DNA of 64,000 nucleotides from DATATV01 sp035551355. GTDB taxonomy: Bacteria > Actinomycetota > Actinomycetes > Mycobacteriales > Pseudonocardiaceae. A program made the position numbers and the translations under genes. Shown piece after piece: positions 27,673 through 36,092 of the stretch. Each line of letters starts with the position of its first letter. Positions within the stretch are counted from its first letter, which is position 1. The notes under the pieces are model-generated. The model saw nothing but the letters and a program-made list of their open reading frames with translations. It searched no databases and was not told where the DNA came from. The DNA is taken from assembly GCA_035551355.1 (NCBI GenBank), contig DASZNF010000035.1, positions 1 through 64,000 on the forward strand, given 5' to 3'.

Positions 27673-27995
27673 GCGGATTTCAGGTAGACCACCAGCAACT
27701 GGCCACGGCGGGCCGGGAGATATCCCAGCACGGCAGCGGTTCGTCCAGCATCGCCCAGCAGGTGTCCGCCGCCGAGGTGCCGACCACGGCCTGGGGGCTG
27801 CTGGGCATCGAATGCGGGCTCTACGAGATGTACCTGGGCATGCTGTCCGATCTGAACCAGCACCTCACGGACCTGGGCCAGCACCTGGACTTCACCGGCT
27901 CGGCGATGGTCAGCACCGCCCAGGCTTACCAGCAGGTGGACCAGCAGATTCAGCAGACCATGCAGAAACTGAGCCCGGGGGAGGCACAGGCGTGA
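27669..27995 (+). CDS. EspC-like type VII secretion substrate
   Basis: The 108-residue helical-hairpin protein resembles ESX secretion factor EspC and its DUF2580 relatives: FQVDHQQLATAGREIS at the start, TAWGLLG at the turn (W42-G43), and the export signal YxxxD as Y87QQVD91 in the last helix. It is coupled by GTGA overlaps to both neighbours. It probably pairs with the larger protein downstream for export through an ESX system located elsewhere, since no EccC or EccD gene is in this window. Confidence 0.8.
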   Translation: MSGFQVDHQQLATAGREISQHGSGSSSIAQQVSAAEVPTTAWGLLGIECGLYEMYLGMLSDLNQHLTDLGQHLDFTGSAMVSTAQAYQQVDQQIQQTMQKLSPGEAQA

Positions 27996-29245
27996 GCGAC
28001 ACACCGCCCACCACCTTCGGCGGCCAGTGGGCCGCCCAGTTCGGCGGCGAGAGCCTCCTGAAGAACACGCCCGGCGTCGGCAGTGCCTACCCGCTGTTCA
28101 AGGACGGGTGGAACCTGGCCGGCGATGCGACCAAGGGTGATGGTGAAGCGGTTGCGTCCGACATCACCTCCACGGCGTCGGACGCGACCAGCTTCGCCTC
28201 GGATGCGATCAACGCGGCCAGCGATCCGCTGAACTTCCTGATCTCCAAGGGACTCGGCTTTCTGGAGAGCGTGTTCTACCCGCTCAAGGAGATCCTGCAG
28301 CTGGTCACCGGCAACCCGGACATCCTGTCCGACCGCGCGCAGAAGTTCGACGCGGTGGCCAACAGCTGCAATCAGCTGGCCGCTCAGGTGGAGCAGACCG
28401 CGATGGCCGGCGGCCAGAACTGGCAGGGTGACACCGCGCACGCCGCCGGGCAGCGGATCAGCGCCACCAAGCAGAGCATCGAAGAGACCGCGACCAGCGC
28501 CGGGCACATCGCCACTCTCCTGCAGATCAGCGGCATGCTGATGCAGGCCGCCTACGACATCGTCAACGGCATCATCGCCAGCGTGGTCGAGTACGTGGTG
28601 GTCACCTGGATCGCCGCGCAAGCCGCGGCCCCGGTCACTCTCGGCGCGTCCGAGGGCGCTGCCATGGGTGCGACCGTGACCGAGGTCGGACTCGGCGCCG
28701 AACAGGCGGGCAGCAAGGTCGAAGAAGCGACCAGCCTCCTCACCCGGATCATGAACCTGCTGAAGCGGATCCTCACCAAGCTCAAGGATCTCGGCCTCGA
28801 GAAGTTCATGGCAAAGGAAGTGAAGGTCGGCGACGAAGTGGTCACGAGGGCCGGGGCCGGGACAAGCGCGCTGAAGGACATCTCGACCGAGGGCAAGACC
28901 GCCGGCCAGATCTTCAGCGAGGCGATGAGCAAGAACCTGGGCAACAAGGTCAAGGAAGCCGCGGGGGAAAGCGCACTCGGCACAGTCGGCCTGCCGGGCA
29001 AGAGCACGATGGACAATCCGGAAAGCATGGACACGATCGACCTGCTCAAGGCCGGGACGAACCTGGCCAACAAGGACTTCGGCCTGGGCGACAAGGCGGG
29101 TCAGGCCGTGGCCTACAGCGCCGATCCCGGTGCCTACACCCAATACAAGAACAGCGCCCCGGCCGAGCCCGACGAAGGCGGCGTCCAGCCGGTCCCGAGC
29201 TGGCCGACCGGTGAACCGGACGACGGGAACGTGGAACCGATCTAG
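27992..29245 (+). CDS. WXG100-like large putative T7SS effector
   Basis: The 417-residue protein carries a WXG100-like helical hairpin around residues 115-175 (WQG at 144-146). A hydrophobic segment follows at 180-228 (SGMLMQAAYDIVNGII, VVEYVVVTWIAAQAAAP). The region from about 250 to the end shows no toxin or enzyme domain I recognise, ending in an acidic Pro-rich tail. The GTG at 27992 overlaps the EspC-like stop. Context suggests an exported or membrane-associated effector. Confidence 0.7.
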   Translation: MSDTPPTTFGGQWAAQFGGESLLKNTPGVGSAYPLFKDGWNLAGDATKGDGEAVASDITSTASDATSFASDAINAASDPLNFLISKGLGFLESVFYPLKEILQLVTGNPDILSDRAQKFDAVANSCNQLAAQVEQTAMAGGQNWQGDTAHAAGQRISATKQSIEETATSAGHIATLLQISGMLMQAAYDIVNGIIASVVEYVVVTWIAAQAAAPVTLGASEGAAMGATVTEVGLGAEQAGSKVEEATSLLTRIMNLLKRILTKLKDLGLEKFMAKEVKVGDEVVTRAGAGTSALKDISTEGKTAGQIFSEAMSKNLGNKVKEAAGESALGTVGLPGKSTMDNPESMDTIDLLKAGTNLANKDFGLGDKAGQAVAYSADPGAYTQYKNSAPAEPDEGGVQPVPSWPTGEPDDGNVEPI

Positions 29246-29252
29246 GAGCACT

Positions 29253-29969
29253 GTGACGGCCAACCGGATCGAAGAACTCACCGAGTACTTCGGGAAGCTC
29301 GGCATCGCCTACCGCGGCACCCGGCGGCACTGGGAGAAGGACGGCGGGGACGAGCTCTACGGTCCCTACCGGGGCGCGACCCTGAAGGTGTTCACCGAGC
29401 GGATGGGGCAACGGGCCAACGCCGGCCCAGTGGCACTGCCCGACAGCGCCAGCTATCGCATGTACTACATGCAGTACATGCGGGTCTCCATTGCGATCAC
29501 CCCGGCCGTGAAACCGAATATCGGGGTGATTCCGCGCAAGGACCACGCGCTGATCGGCAAGCACGACCAGCCGATCGTGAATGGCCACCTCGAATGGGTG
29601 GGCAAGTACGGGGTCGGCGGCGACCTGTTGCACTGCTCCTACATCGCCGCTGACCGGATGCTGAGTGTCGGCGTGCCGGAGTTCGACGCGCAGTTCGGTG
29701 TGGTGTGTCCGGACGAGGAGCACGCGCGTGCGTTGTTCTCGCCGGCGCTGGCCGCGTGGTTTGTGGCGGATGCGCGGACGCAGGCCACCAACGGCACCCG
29801 GATCGCGTTCGGTGACGAGTGCGTGCACGTGTTCTTCCGGCTGGCTCAGCTGCCCAACGTGCTGGAGCTGTTCACGCCGGAGATCATCTTCCCGGCCGCC
29901 GACTATCTGCTGGATCTGCTCGCCCACGCACCGGCGAACCTGGTCCGGGCCGCGCCTTACCAGGGTTAG
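29253..29969 (+). CDS. Hypothetical protein, last gene of T7SS-like cassette
   Basis: The 238-residue protein is not recognised. It has no signal peptide or membrane segment. It is a mixed alpha/beta sequence with an aromatic-rich strand (SYRMYYMQYMRVSIAI), a central GGDLLHCSYIAADRMLSVG and a C-terminal helix (FPAADYLLDLLAHAP). GTG 29253 follows TAGGAGC and is 7 bp after the effector gene, so the two are co-expressed. An immunity or chaperone role is a guess from position only. Confidence 0.65.
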   Translation: MTANRIEELTEYFGKLGIAYRGTRRHWEKDGGDELYGPYRGATLKVFTERMGQRANAGPVALPDSASYRMYYMQYMRVSIAITPAVKPNIGVIPRKDHALIGKHDQPIVNGHLEWVGKYGVGGDLLHCSYIAADRMLSVGVPEFDAQFGVVCPDEEHARALFSPALAAWFVADARTQATNGTRIAFGDECVHVFFRLAQLPNVLELFTPEIIFPAADYLLDLLAHAPANLVRAAPYQG

Positions 29970-29994
29970 CCACGCCGTGCCCTGCCGGGGTTGG

Positions 29995-31140
29995 CTACTC
30001 GGCCTTGGCCAGTTCGTGCCGGAGGATGTCCTCGAAGGTGAAGGTGCCGGTGGGCTGATCGTTCTCGCCCAGCAGGTACAGCCGCTTCACCGCGATCAGG
30101 ATCGCCTCGGCCACCACGTCGCGCAGGGTCGGGTCGGCCAGCTTGGACCGGTCGGCCGCGTTGGTCAGGTAGCCGATCTCCATGCGCACCGCGGGGGCCC
30201 GGGTCATCCGCAGGGCGTCCCAGGTCTTGGGGTGGGTGCGGCCGTCGATCATGCCGGTGCGCGCGGCCACCTCGCGCTGGATGAACCCGGCCAGCGCCTC
30301 GCCCAGCGTGGACGTGGTGCCGTTGCCGGTGCCGAAGTGGAAACACGCCACCCCGGAGGCGTTGGGTGAGGCGTTCGAGTCGGTGTGCAGGGACAGGAAC
30401 AGATCCGCCCCGGTCTCGTTGGCGAAGTGGGCCCGCTCCTGGTCGGTCGGGCACCGGTCGGCGCTGCGGGTCAGCAGCGCCTCCATGCCGGTGGCCACCA
30501 TCTGGCCCTCCAGCCGCCGGGCCAGGTCCCACATCAGGTCGGCCTCGGCCAGCCCGCCCACGGTCACCCCGCGGTCGGGGCCGCCGTGCCCGGGGTCGAT
30601 GACGATGCGCTTGCCGCGCAGCAGCGGCCCGGCCTGGCGCACCCGTTCCTGCTCGCGCAGGAACACCGGCCGGCCGCCACGCACCTTGGGCGCCAGCTGG
30701 CGCAGCGAGCGCAGCGTGGCCGGACCGCAGATGCCGTCCACCACCAGGCCGTAGTCGCGCTGGAAGTTGCGCAGCGCCCGCTCGGTCTGCGACCCGAAGG
30801 TCCCGTCCGGCCGCCCGGCGTCGTAGCCCAGCTCCAGCAGCCGCTCCTGTAGCGCGGACACGTCGTCCCCGGTCATCGGCTGGGACACCATGAAGGCCAG
30901 TGGCCGGCCGCCCAGCCGGTACATCGAATCGCGTAGCGCCCGGAAGGTCGCCGGCCCCACCATGCCGTCGGTGATCAACCCACGCTGCTGCTGGAACGCC
31001 TGCACCGCGTGCTCGACCGTGCGGTCGAACACGGCGGCATCGCGGGGCCCGTCGAAGTCCGACAGCAGTCCCAGCGCGGCGAGGCTCGACCGGATCTCGG
31101 CAACCGCCGGTCCGACGTCACCGCGACGGAGTACCTGCAT
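29995..31140 (-). CDS. cwlM: CwlM-type peptidoglycan regulator (amidase fold)
   Basis: The 381-residue protein has two peptidoglycan-binding-1 domains (about 8-70 and 90-150) and an Amidase_3 domain from 175: VIDPGHGGPDRG, SLHTDSN and RMEIGYLTN hold the expected zinc and catalytic His/Glu residues. There is no signal peptide, as in mycobacterial CwlM, which acts in the cytoplasm to stimulate MurA when phosphorylated by PknB. Position next to trxA and trxB matches Rv3915. Starts at ATG 31140. Confidence 0.92.
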   Translation of the reverse strand: MQVLRRGDVGPAVAEIRSSLAALGLLSDFDGPRDAAVFDRTVEHAVQAFQQQRGLITDGMVGPATFRALRDSMYRLGGRPLAFMVSQPMTGDDVSALQERLLELGYDAGRPDGTFGSQTERALRNFQRDYGLVVDGICGPATLRSLRQLAPKVRGGRPVFLREQERVRQAGPLLRGKRIVIDPGHGGPDRGVTVGGLAEADLMWDLARRLEGQMVATGMEALLTRSADRCPTDQERAHFANETGADLFLSLHTDSNASPNASGVACFHFGTGNGTTSTLGEALAGFIQREVAARTGMIDGRTHPKTWDALRMTRAPAVRMEIGYLTNAADRSKLADPTLRDVVAEAILIAVKRLYLLGENDQPTGTFTFEDILRHELAKAE

Positions 31141-31294
31141 GCACCCTCGCTCGGCTCGGGCACCGTCGGGACACCCGGCGGCGCGGATCGTGCGGATCGT
31201 GACGTCTCATTGTGCCCTGTAACCCGACGAAGCATACGCAGGGATACCGGCGGGATACCGAGCGCGGCCAAGCGGACGCGCCCCGTACACCCAA

Positions 31295-31332
31295 GTGGCC
31301 CGCCGCTCCCTGGTCGGGGAGGTGCGGGCCAC
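31295..31332 (-). terminator. Hairpin after trxA
   Basis: GTGGCCCGC (31295-31303) and GCGGGCCAC (31324-31332) pair fully, with CTCCC/GGGAG inside. It lies 18 bp beyond the trxA stop on the trxA strand. There is no T run. Confidence 0.65.
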
Positions 31333-31349
31333 CAGGATTCGGTAAGAAA

Positions 31350-31676
31350 TCAGAGCACGTCGGCCAGATCCGACAGCAGCGCCGCCTTCGGCTTGGCGCC
31401 CACGATCTGCTTCACCGGCTGGCCGCCCTGGAACAGGATCAGCGTCGGGATGGACATGATCTGGTAGTCCCGCGCGATGCCGGGGTTGGCGTCGATGTCC
31501 ACCTTGGCCACGGTGATCTTGTCCGCGTGTTCGGCGGCGATCTCCTCGAGCACCGGGGCGACCATCTTGCACGGGCCGCACCAGGTCGCCCAGAAGTCGA
31601 CCAGCACGGGCTTGTCGCTGGTCAGCACGTCGTCGGGGAAGGTCTTGTCGGTCACGGTCACGGTGCCGCCGGCCAT
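31350..31676 (-). CDS. trxA: Thioredoxin
   Basis: The 108-residue thioredoxin has the active site WCGPC within VLVDFWATWCGPCKMVAP and the cis-proline region IMSIPTLILFQGG. It reduces protein disulfides using electrons from TrxB, encoded 49 bp upstream. Normal length. Confidence 0.97.
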   Translation of the reverse strand: MAGGTVTVTDKTFPDDVLTSDKPVLVDFWATWCGPCKMVAPVLEEIAAEHADKITVAKVDIDANPGIARDYQIMSIPTLILFQGGQPVKQIVGAKPKAALLSDLADVL

Positions 31677-31725
31677 GTTGTCTCCTTGTGGGTCTCGAAC
31701 GTTGTGGTTGGTCTCGGGGTGCCGG

Positions 31726-32703
31726 TCAGGCCGTGGGGACGGCTGCCGCGTCCACCGGCTCGATCGGCTCGGTCTCGGCCTGCTCGGCCAGCCAGCGCTC
31801 GGCGTCGATGGCCGCCGAGCAGCCGGTGCCGGCCGCGGTGACGGCCTGCCGGTAGGTCCGGTCGACCAGGTCGCCGCAGGCGAACACGCCGTTGAGGTTG
31901 GTGTGGGTGCCGTGGGCGGCCCGCACGTAGCCCTCGGGGTCGAGGTCGACCTGGCCGCGCACCAGTTCGCTGCGCGGGTCGTGGCCGATGGCCATGAACA
32001 CGCCGGTCACCGGCAGTTCGCTGGTCTCGCCGGTCCGGGTGTCGGTCAGCCGCGCGCCGGTGACCGTGTTGTCACCGAGCACCTCGGTCAGGCTCGCGTT
32101 GGTGCGCCAGCGGATCTTCTCGTTGGCCCGGGCCCGCTCCAGCATGATCTTGGAGGCCCGGAACTCCTCGCGCCGGTGCACGATGGTCACCGATCGGGCG
32201 AACTTGGTCAGGAAGGTCGCTTCCTCCATGGCCGAGTCGCCGCCGCCGACCACCGCGATGTCCTGGTCGCGGAAGAAGAAGCCGTCGCACGTCGCACACG
32301 CGGATACACCGTGGCCGAGCAGCTTCTGCTCGCCCGGCACGTGCAGGTAGCGGGCGGCCGCGCCCATGGCCAGGATGACCGCGCGGGCCGCGTAGCGCAC
32401 GCCGTTGGCCGTGACGTACTTCACGTCGCCGCCCAGCTCGACCGACTCGACGTCCTCGGACTTCAGCTCGGCGCCGAACCGCTCGGCCTGCTTGCGCATC
32501 TGGTCCATGAGCTCGGGGCCCATGATGCCCTCGGCGAAGCCGGGGAAGTTCTCCACGTCCGTGGTGGTCATCAGCGCGCCACCGAACTGGGTGCCCTCGA
32601 ACACCAGTGGCGCCAGCTCGGCCCGCGCCGCGTAGACCGCCGCGGTGTATCCCGCCGGACCGGAACCGATGATGATCACGTTCCGGGTCTCGTCTGCTGC
32701 CAC
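31726..32703 (-). CDS. trxB: Thioredoxin-disulfide reductase
   Basis: The 325-residue flavoprotein transfers electrons from NADPH to TrxA. The FAD motif is GSGPAGYTAAVYAARA, the redox site is CATCDGFFFRD, the NADPH motif is VGGGDSAMEEA and the second FAD site is GVFACGDLVDRTYRQ. GTG 32703 has GGAGG upstream. It forms trxB-trxA after the sigM and anti-sigma genes, which suggests SigM-linked redox control. Confidence 0.97.
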   Translation of the reverse strand: MAADETRNVIIIGSGPAGYTAAVYAARAELAPLVFEGTQFGGALMTTTDVENFPGFAEGIMGPELMDQMRKQAERFGAELKSEDVESVELGGDVKYVTANGVRYAARAVILAMGAAARYLHVPGEQKLLGHGVSACATCDGFFFRDQDIAVVGGGDSAMEEATFLTKFARSVTIVHRREEFRASKIMLERARANEKIRWRTNASLTEVLGDNTVTGARLTDTRTGETSELPVTGVFMAIGHDPRSELVRGQVDLDPEGYVRAAHGTHTNLNGVFACGDLVDRTYRQAVTAAGTGCSAAIDAERWLAEQAETEPIEPVDAAAVPTA

Positions 32704-32796
32704 TGCCGGACCTCCGCGAAAACTTGGTCTGCCCGTCCCATTTCGGCGGGCAATCGTGTCAACGCGATCGTAGGGTCCGGTTGTTCCGCAGCTCTT

Positions 32797-33636
32797 CTAG
32801 CGGGTCGGCGTGGCCCGCGGCACCCCGCCGACCTCGGTGTCGGCCAGCGTCGATGGGTTGCCCGCGGCGCAGTCCGGGCCCACCACCAGCAGCCGGAACC
32901 GGCCGGTCTGCCCGGTGGTCAGCACCAGCAGCACGCCCGGTTTGCCGTCCAGGGTGATCTGGGCGCCCCCGGCCGGCCGCTGGTTGGGGTCGGCGCCGTT
33001 GGCCGACAGGCAGGCGGCCAGTTTGTCCGGGTCGGTGAGCGTGCCGTAGTCCGAGCGGCCCAGATTGGCCAGCGCGGCCGCCGCGTTGAGCTGCCCGGAG
33101 TTCAGCGACGAGGTGGACGCCGGGGGCGGGGCCACGGCCACCGCCTGCCCGCCGGTGCCGGACTTGGGCGCCACGACCACCACAATCACGGCGGCGACCG
33201 CGGCCGCGGCCGCGATCACCCCACCGGCCCAGCCCAGCCGCCGGGCCCGTCGTCGGCGGGCCGCGGCCAGATCGGCCACCCGCGCGAGCGGTTGGCCGGC
33301 GGGAACAGCCGCGGGCCGGTCCGGCGGCGGAGTCGGCGCGGTGGCCGTCGCGGTGGCTGAGCCCCGGGCGGCGGATTCGGCGGCGATGGCCGCGTCCAGA
33401 CGTGCGGCGAACCGCTCGGGCATCGGCGCGAGCGGTTGTCGGGGTAGCGCGGCCAGGTCGGCCACGGTCGCGTCCAGCGCGTCCAGGACGGCGCCGGCCT
33501 CCGGATCGGCCCGCACCAGCGGCCACAACCGGGCCGCCTCCGCCTCCTCCAGCACCCCGGCGTGCAGATCGGCCAGTAGGTCGGTCGGCCATGGCGGCCC
33601 GGCCGGCGTACTGCCACGCCGCTGCATGCCCGTCAT
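32797..33636 (-). CDS. Putative SigM anti-sigma factor
   Basis: The 279-residue protein has a helical cytosolic N-terminus (DLLADLHAGVLEEAEAARLWPLV in segments), one membrane helix at about 134-156 and an extracellular C-terminal domain ending PTR. It starts at ATG 33636, overlapping the sigM stop by ATGA; an ATG 12 nt upstream is also possible. A membrane protein coupled to an ECF sigma gene is the standard anti-sigma arrangement. No zinc-binding HxxxCxxC is present, so it belongs to the non-ZAS kind. Confidence 0.8.
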   Translation of the reverse strand: MTGMQRRGSTPAGPPWPTDLLADLHAGVLEEAEAARLWPLVRADPEAGAVLDALDATVADLAALPRQPLAPMPERFAARLDAAIAAESAARGSATATATAPTPPPDRPAAVPAGQPLARVADLAAARRRRARRLGWAGGVIAAAAAVAAVIVVVVAPKSGTGGQAVAVAPPPASTSSLNSGQLNAAAALANLGRSDYGTLTDPDKLAACLSANGADPNQRPAGGAQITLDGKPGVLLVLTTGQTGRFRLLVVGPDCAAGNPSTLADTEVGGVPRATPTR

Positions 33637-34283
33637 CGGCCCTCCCACTGACGTGTCCCCCGCGTTGCCCTCGGGTCGGCTACCACCCGCACGGTCGAAT
33701 CAACCGCGTCAACTGGGACGTTCGCATCCGCACTCGGGTTCCGCAGGTGCCCGAGAACTTTCGCCAGCTTGGCCCGGCCCCGCGCGCACCGGCTCTTCAC
33801 CGTCCCCTCCGGCACGCCGAGCCGCTTGGCCGCCTCGGCCACCGAATAGCCCTCCACGTCCACCAGCAGGATCGGTATCCGCTGCTCCTCGGGCAGTTCG
33901 GCAAGGGCGTCGGCGACCACCAGCCGGGTCTCCCGGTCGGCGATGGCGTCCCCCGCGGCGACCGGCTCCCCCGGCCCGGCATCCGGCAACGGCACCGTGG
34001 GTTTCGCGGCCCGCCTGCGCATCCGGTCCAGGCAGGCGTTCACCACGATCCGGTGCAACCAGGTGGTCACCTGGGATTCGGCGCGGAACGAGCCGGCCGC
34101 GCGGAACGCCGAGATGAAGGCCTCCTGCAACGCGTCGGCGGCCTCCTCCGGATCGCGCAGGGTGCGCAGCGCCACCGCCCACATCCGGTCCCGGTGCCTG
34201 CGGACCAGCTCGCCGAACGCGCGGGGATCACCGGCGGCATGGGCCGCGATGAGGTCGGCATCCGAGCTGGCAGCAGCGGTCAC
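33633..34283 (-). CDS. sigM: ECF RNA polymerase sigma factor SigM
   Basis: The 216-residue ECF sigma has region 2 (DPEEAADALQEAFISAFRAA, TWLHRIVVNACLDRMRRR) and region 4 (LLVDVEGYSVAEAAKRLGV, EGTVKSRCARGRAKLAK). The locus order trxA-trxB-anti-sigma-sigM-murJ is that of actinobacterial SigM, which responds to envelope or disulfide stress. GTG 34283 start. Confidence 0.93.
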   Translation of the reverse strand: MTAAASSDADLIAAHAAGDPRAFGELVRRHRDRMWAVALRTLRDPEEAADALQEAFISAFRAAGSFRAESQVTTWLHRIVVNACLDRMRRRAAKPTVPLPDAGPGEPVAAGDAIADRETRLVVADALAELPEEQRIPILLVDVEGYSVAEAAKRLGVPEGTVKSRCARGRAKLAKVLGHLRNPSADANVPVDAVDSTVRVVADPRATRGTRQWEGR

Positions 34284-34328
34284 CGGAAAAGACTATCGAG
34301 TGAGACCCGCCCCACGGCTACCGGAGTT

Positions 34329-36080
34329 CTACTGAGCCGCCACGTAGCTGATCTGCGCAATGCCCGATTCGTAGGAGCTGCCGTCGGCGGCCAGCGAGGT
34401 GATCCACACCAGCACGTACTGGCTGGGCTGGCCCTGGTTGAGCTGGATCACCGTGTGCCCGTTGGTCAGCGTCGCCTGCCCCACCACCTGGGTGTCGGCC
34501 AGGTTCGGGGTGGCCGAAGCAGCGGTGCGGATCTCCACCACGGTGCCCTGGCTCGGCGAGTCGATGTCCACCTCGGCCAGTTTGGTCGGCTGCCCGAAGG
34601 TGGCCATGATGCCGACGCCGCTCTTCAGCGCCGGGAAGTTCTTCTTGTACAGGTCGGTCTTCCACACGGTGCCCGGGTCGCCGTCGTTCACCCGGCCCAC
34701 CTTCCCGGCGTTGTCGGCCGTGCCCGACTCGGTGTAGACCTTCACGCTCGCCGGGGTGGCCGGGATGGCCGCGGCCACCGAGGTGCTGGCCGGTGTGCTC
34801 GGGGTGGTGGTGGCTGCCACCTGGGTGGTCGTCGTGGTGACCGCGGTCGGGCCTACCGCGCTGGAGGACGAGCTGCCGGCGAAGAACCCGATGATCGAGG
34901 TGACCATCCAGACCACGATGGCCAGCGTGGCCACGGCCAGGATGATCATGGACACGCCCAGCTTGCGCCGGTGGGTGCGGCCGGTCACCGGCTTCCTGGT
35001 CGTCCACACCGCGTCGTCCGGCTCGGCCGGCGCGCCGGGTTCGCCCGGGCCGTGGTCGCTGACCCGGTCGAACATCGCGGTGGCCGCCTCGGCCTCCATC
35101 ACCCGGTCCAGCACCTGCAGGATGGCCGCGCTGGTGCGGATGCCGCCCACCGCGGTGTCCTCCATGCTGCGCACCGCGACGCTGGACAGCTCGGCCGGCA
35201 CCAGCGGGCGCAGCAGGTTGGGCGCCACCACGGTGCCGTCCGGCCCGGTCGGCGCGCCCGGAATGGTCTCCGGCCCGGCGGTCAGCGCCCACCGGCCGGT
35301 CAGCAGCAGGTACAGCAGGGCGCCAAGGCCCTTGACGTCGTCGCGCAGCGTGGCCATGGGCAGCGGCCCGGGAAAGGCCAGCCGCAGCGCGCCGTCCGGG
35401 GTGACCCGCACCCGCTGCGGGTGGTCCACGCCGAGCACCAAGCCCACGTGGTGGGCGCTTTCCACGGCCGAGGCCAGCGGTTCCAGCAGCCGGGACGCGG
35501 TGGCCGCGGGCACCGGGCCGTCGGCGACCACGTCGATCAGATCGGTGCCCTGGGTCCACTCGGCGACCACGATGCCCAGCAGGCCCTCGCCGGGTACCAC
35601 GCCGCCGCCGATGTTGAGCACGTCCAGCACCCGGGCCACGCCGGGGTGCGCGAAGGTGGCCGCGTGCATGGCCCGCTCCAGCGTGCGGCCGGCCGCACCC
35701 GCCGCCGCCTGGTCGGCCAGGTCGCCGGCCAGCACGGTCAGCGCCACATCGCGGTTGAGCTGCCCGTCGCGGGCCCGCCAGAAGTGCGCGTTGGCCCGGC
35801 GGTCCACGCCGAACTGGGCCAGCAATCGATACCGGCCGTCACCCACCACCCCGCCCGCGCGCAGCCCGGTACCCGCTCCGGCGTTGGTCATCGCTCTGCC
35901 CGCCGGAGCACCATTCCCCCTGGGGTGATTCATCGGCCTGCTCACCGCGCCCTCGTTTCCACTACCCGTGCCTTCCCCGAGGCTGGGCTCCTTTCCGGTA
36001 CTACCACCGACGGCCACCCACGTACCGTTCGCATCGCCGAGCCTACGGGAAAACGCTGTGTCGGTCCGGGCCGCGAACAC
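34329..36080 (-). CDS. Pseudokinase with extracellular domain (MviN partner)
   Basis: The 583-residue protein has a kinase-like domain at about 80-340 lacking catalytic residues: the VAxK lysine is Thr (DVALTVLAG), the HRD loop reads GVDHPQRVRV, and DFG is absent. A membrane helix at 374-402 is followed by a Thr-rich linker and a galactose-binding or discoidin-like domain (about 440-583). In mycobacteria the same parts are the C-terminus of MviN (Rv3910), bound by FhaA when phosphorylated by PknB. Here they are a separate gene 12 bp after murJ. GTG 36080 is the earliest start; ATG 35933 is an alternative. Confidence 0.88.
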   Translation of the reverse strand: MFAARTDTAFSRRLGDANGTWVAVGGSTGKEPSLGEGTGSGNEGAVSRPMNHPRGNGAPAGRAMTNAGAGTGLRAGGVVGDGRYRLLAQFGVDRRANAHFWRARDGQLNRDVALTVLAGDLADQAAAGAAGRTLERAMHAATFAHPGVARVLDVLNIGGGVVPGEGLLGIVVAEWTQGTDLIDVVADGPVPAATASRLLEPLASAVESAHHVGLVLGVDHPQRVRVTPDGALRLAFPGPLPMATLRDDVKGLGALLYLLLTGRWALTAGPETIPGAPTGPDGTVVAPNLLRPLVPAELSSVAVRSMEDTAVGGIRTSAAILQVLDRVMEAEAATAMFDRVSDHGPGEPGAPAEPDDAVWTTRKPVTGRTHRRKLGVSMIILAVATLAIVVWMVTSIIGFFAGSSSSSAVGPTAVTTTTTQVAATTTPSTPASTSVAAAIPATPASVKVYTESGTADNAGKVGRVNDGDPGTVWKTDLYKKNFPALKSGVGIMATFGQPTKLAEVDIDSPSQGTVVEIRTAASATPNLADTQVVGQATLTNGHTVIQLNQGQPSQYVLVWITSLAADGSSYESGIAQISYVAAQ

Positions 36081-36092
36081 CCCCCGGTCGGG

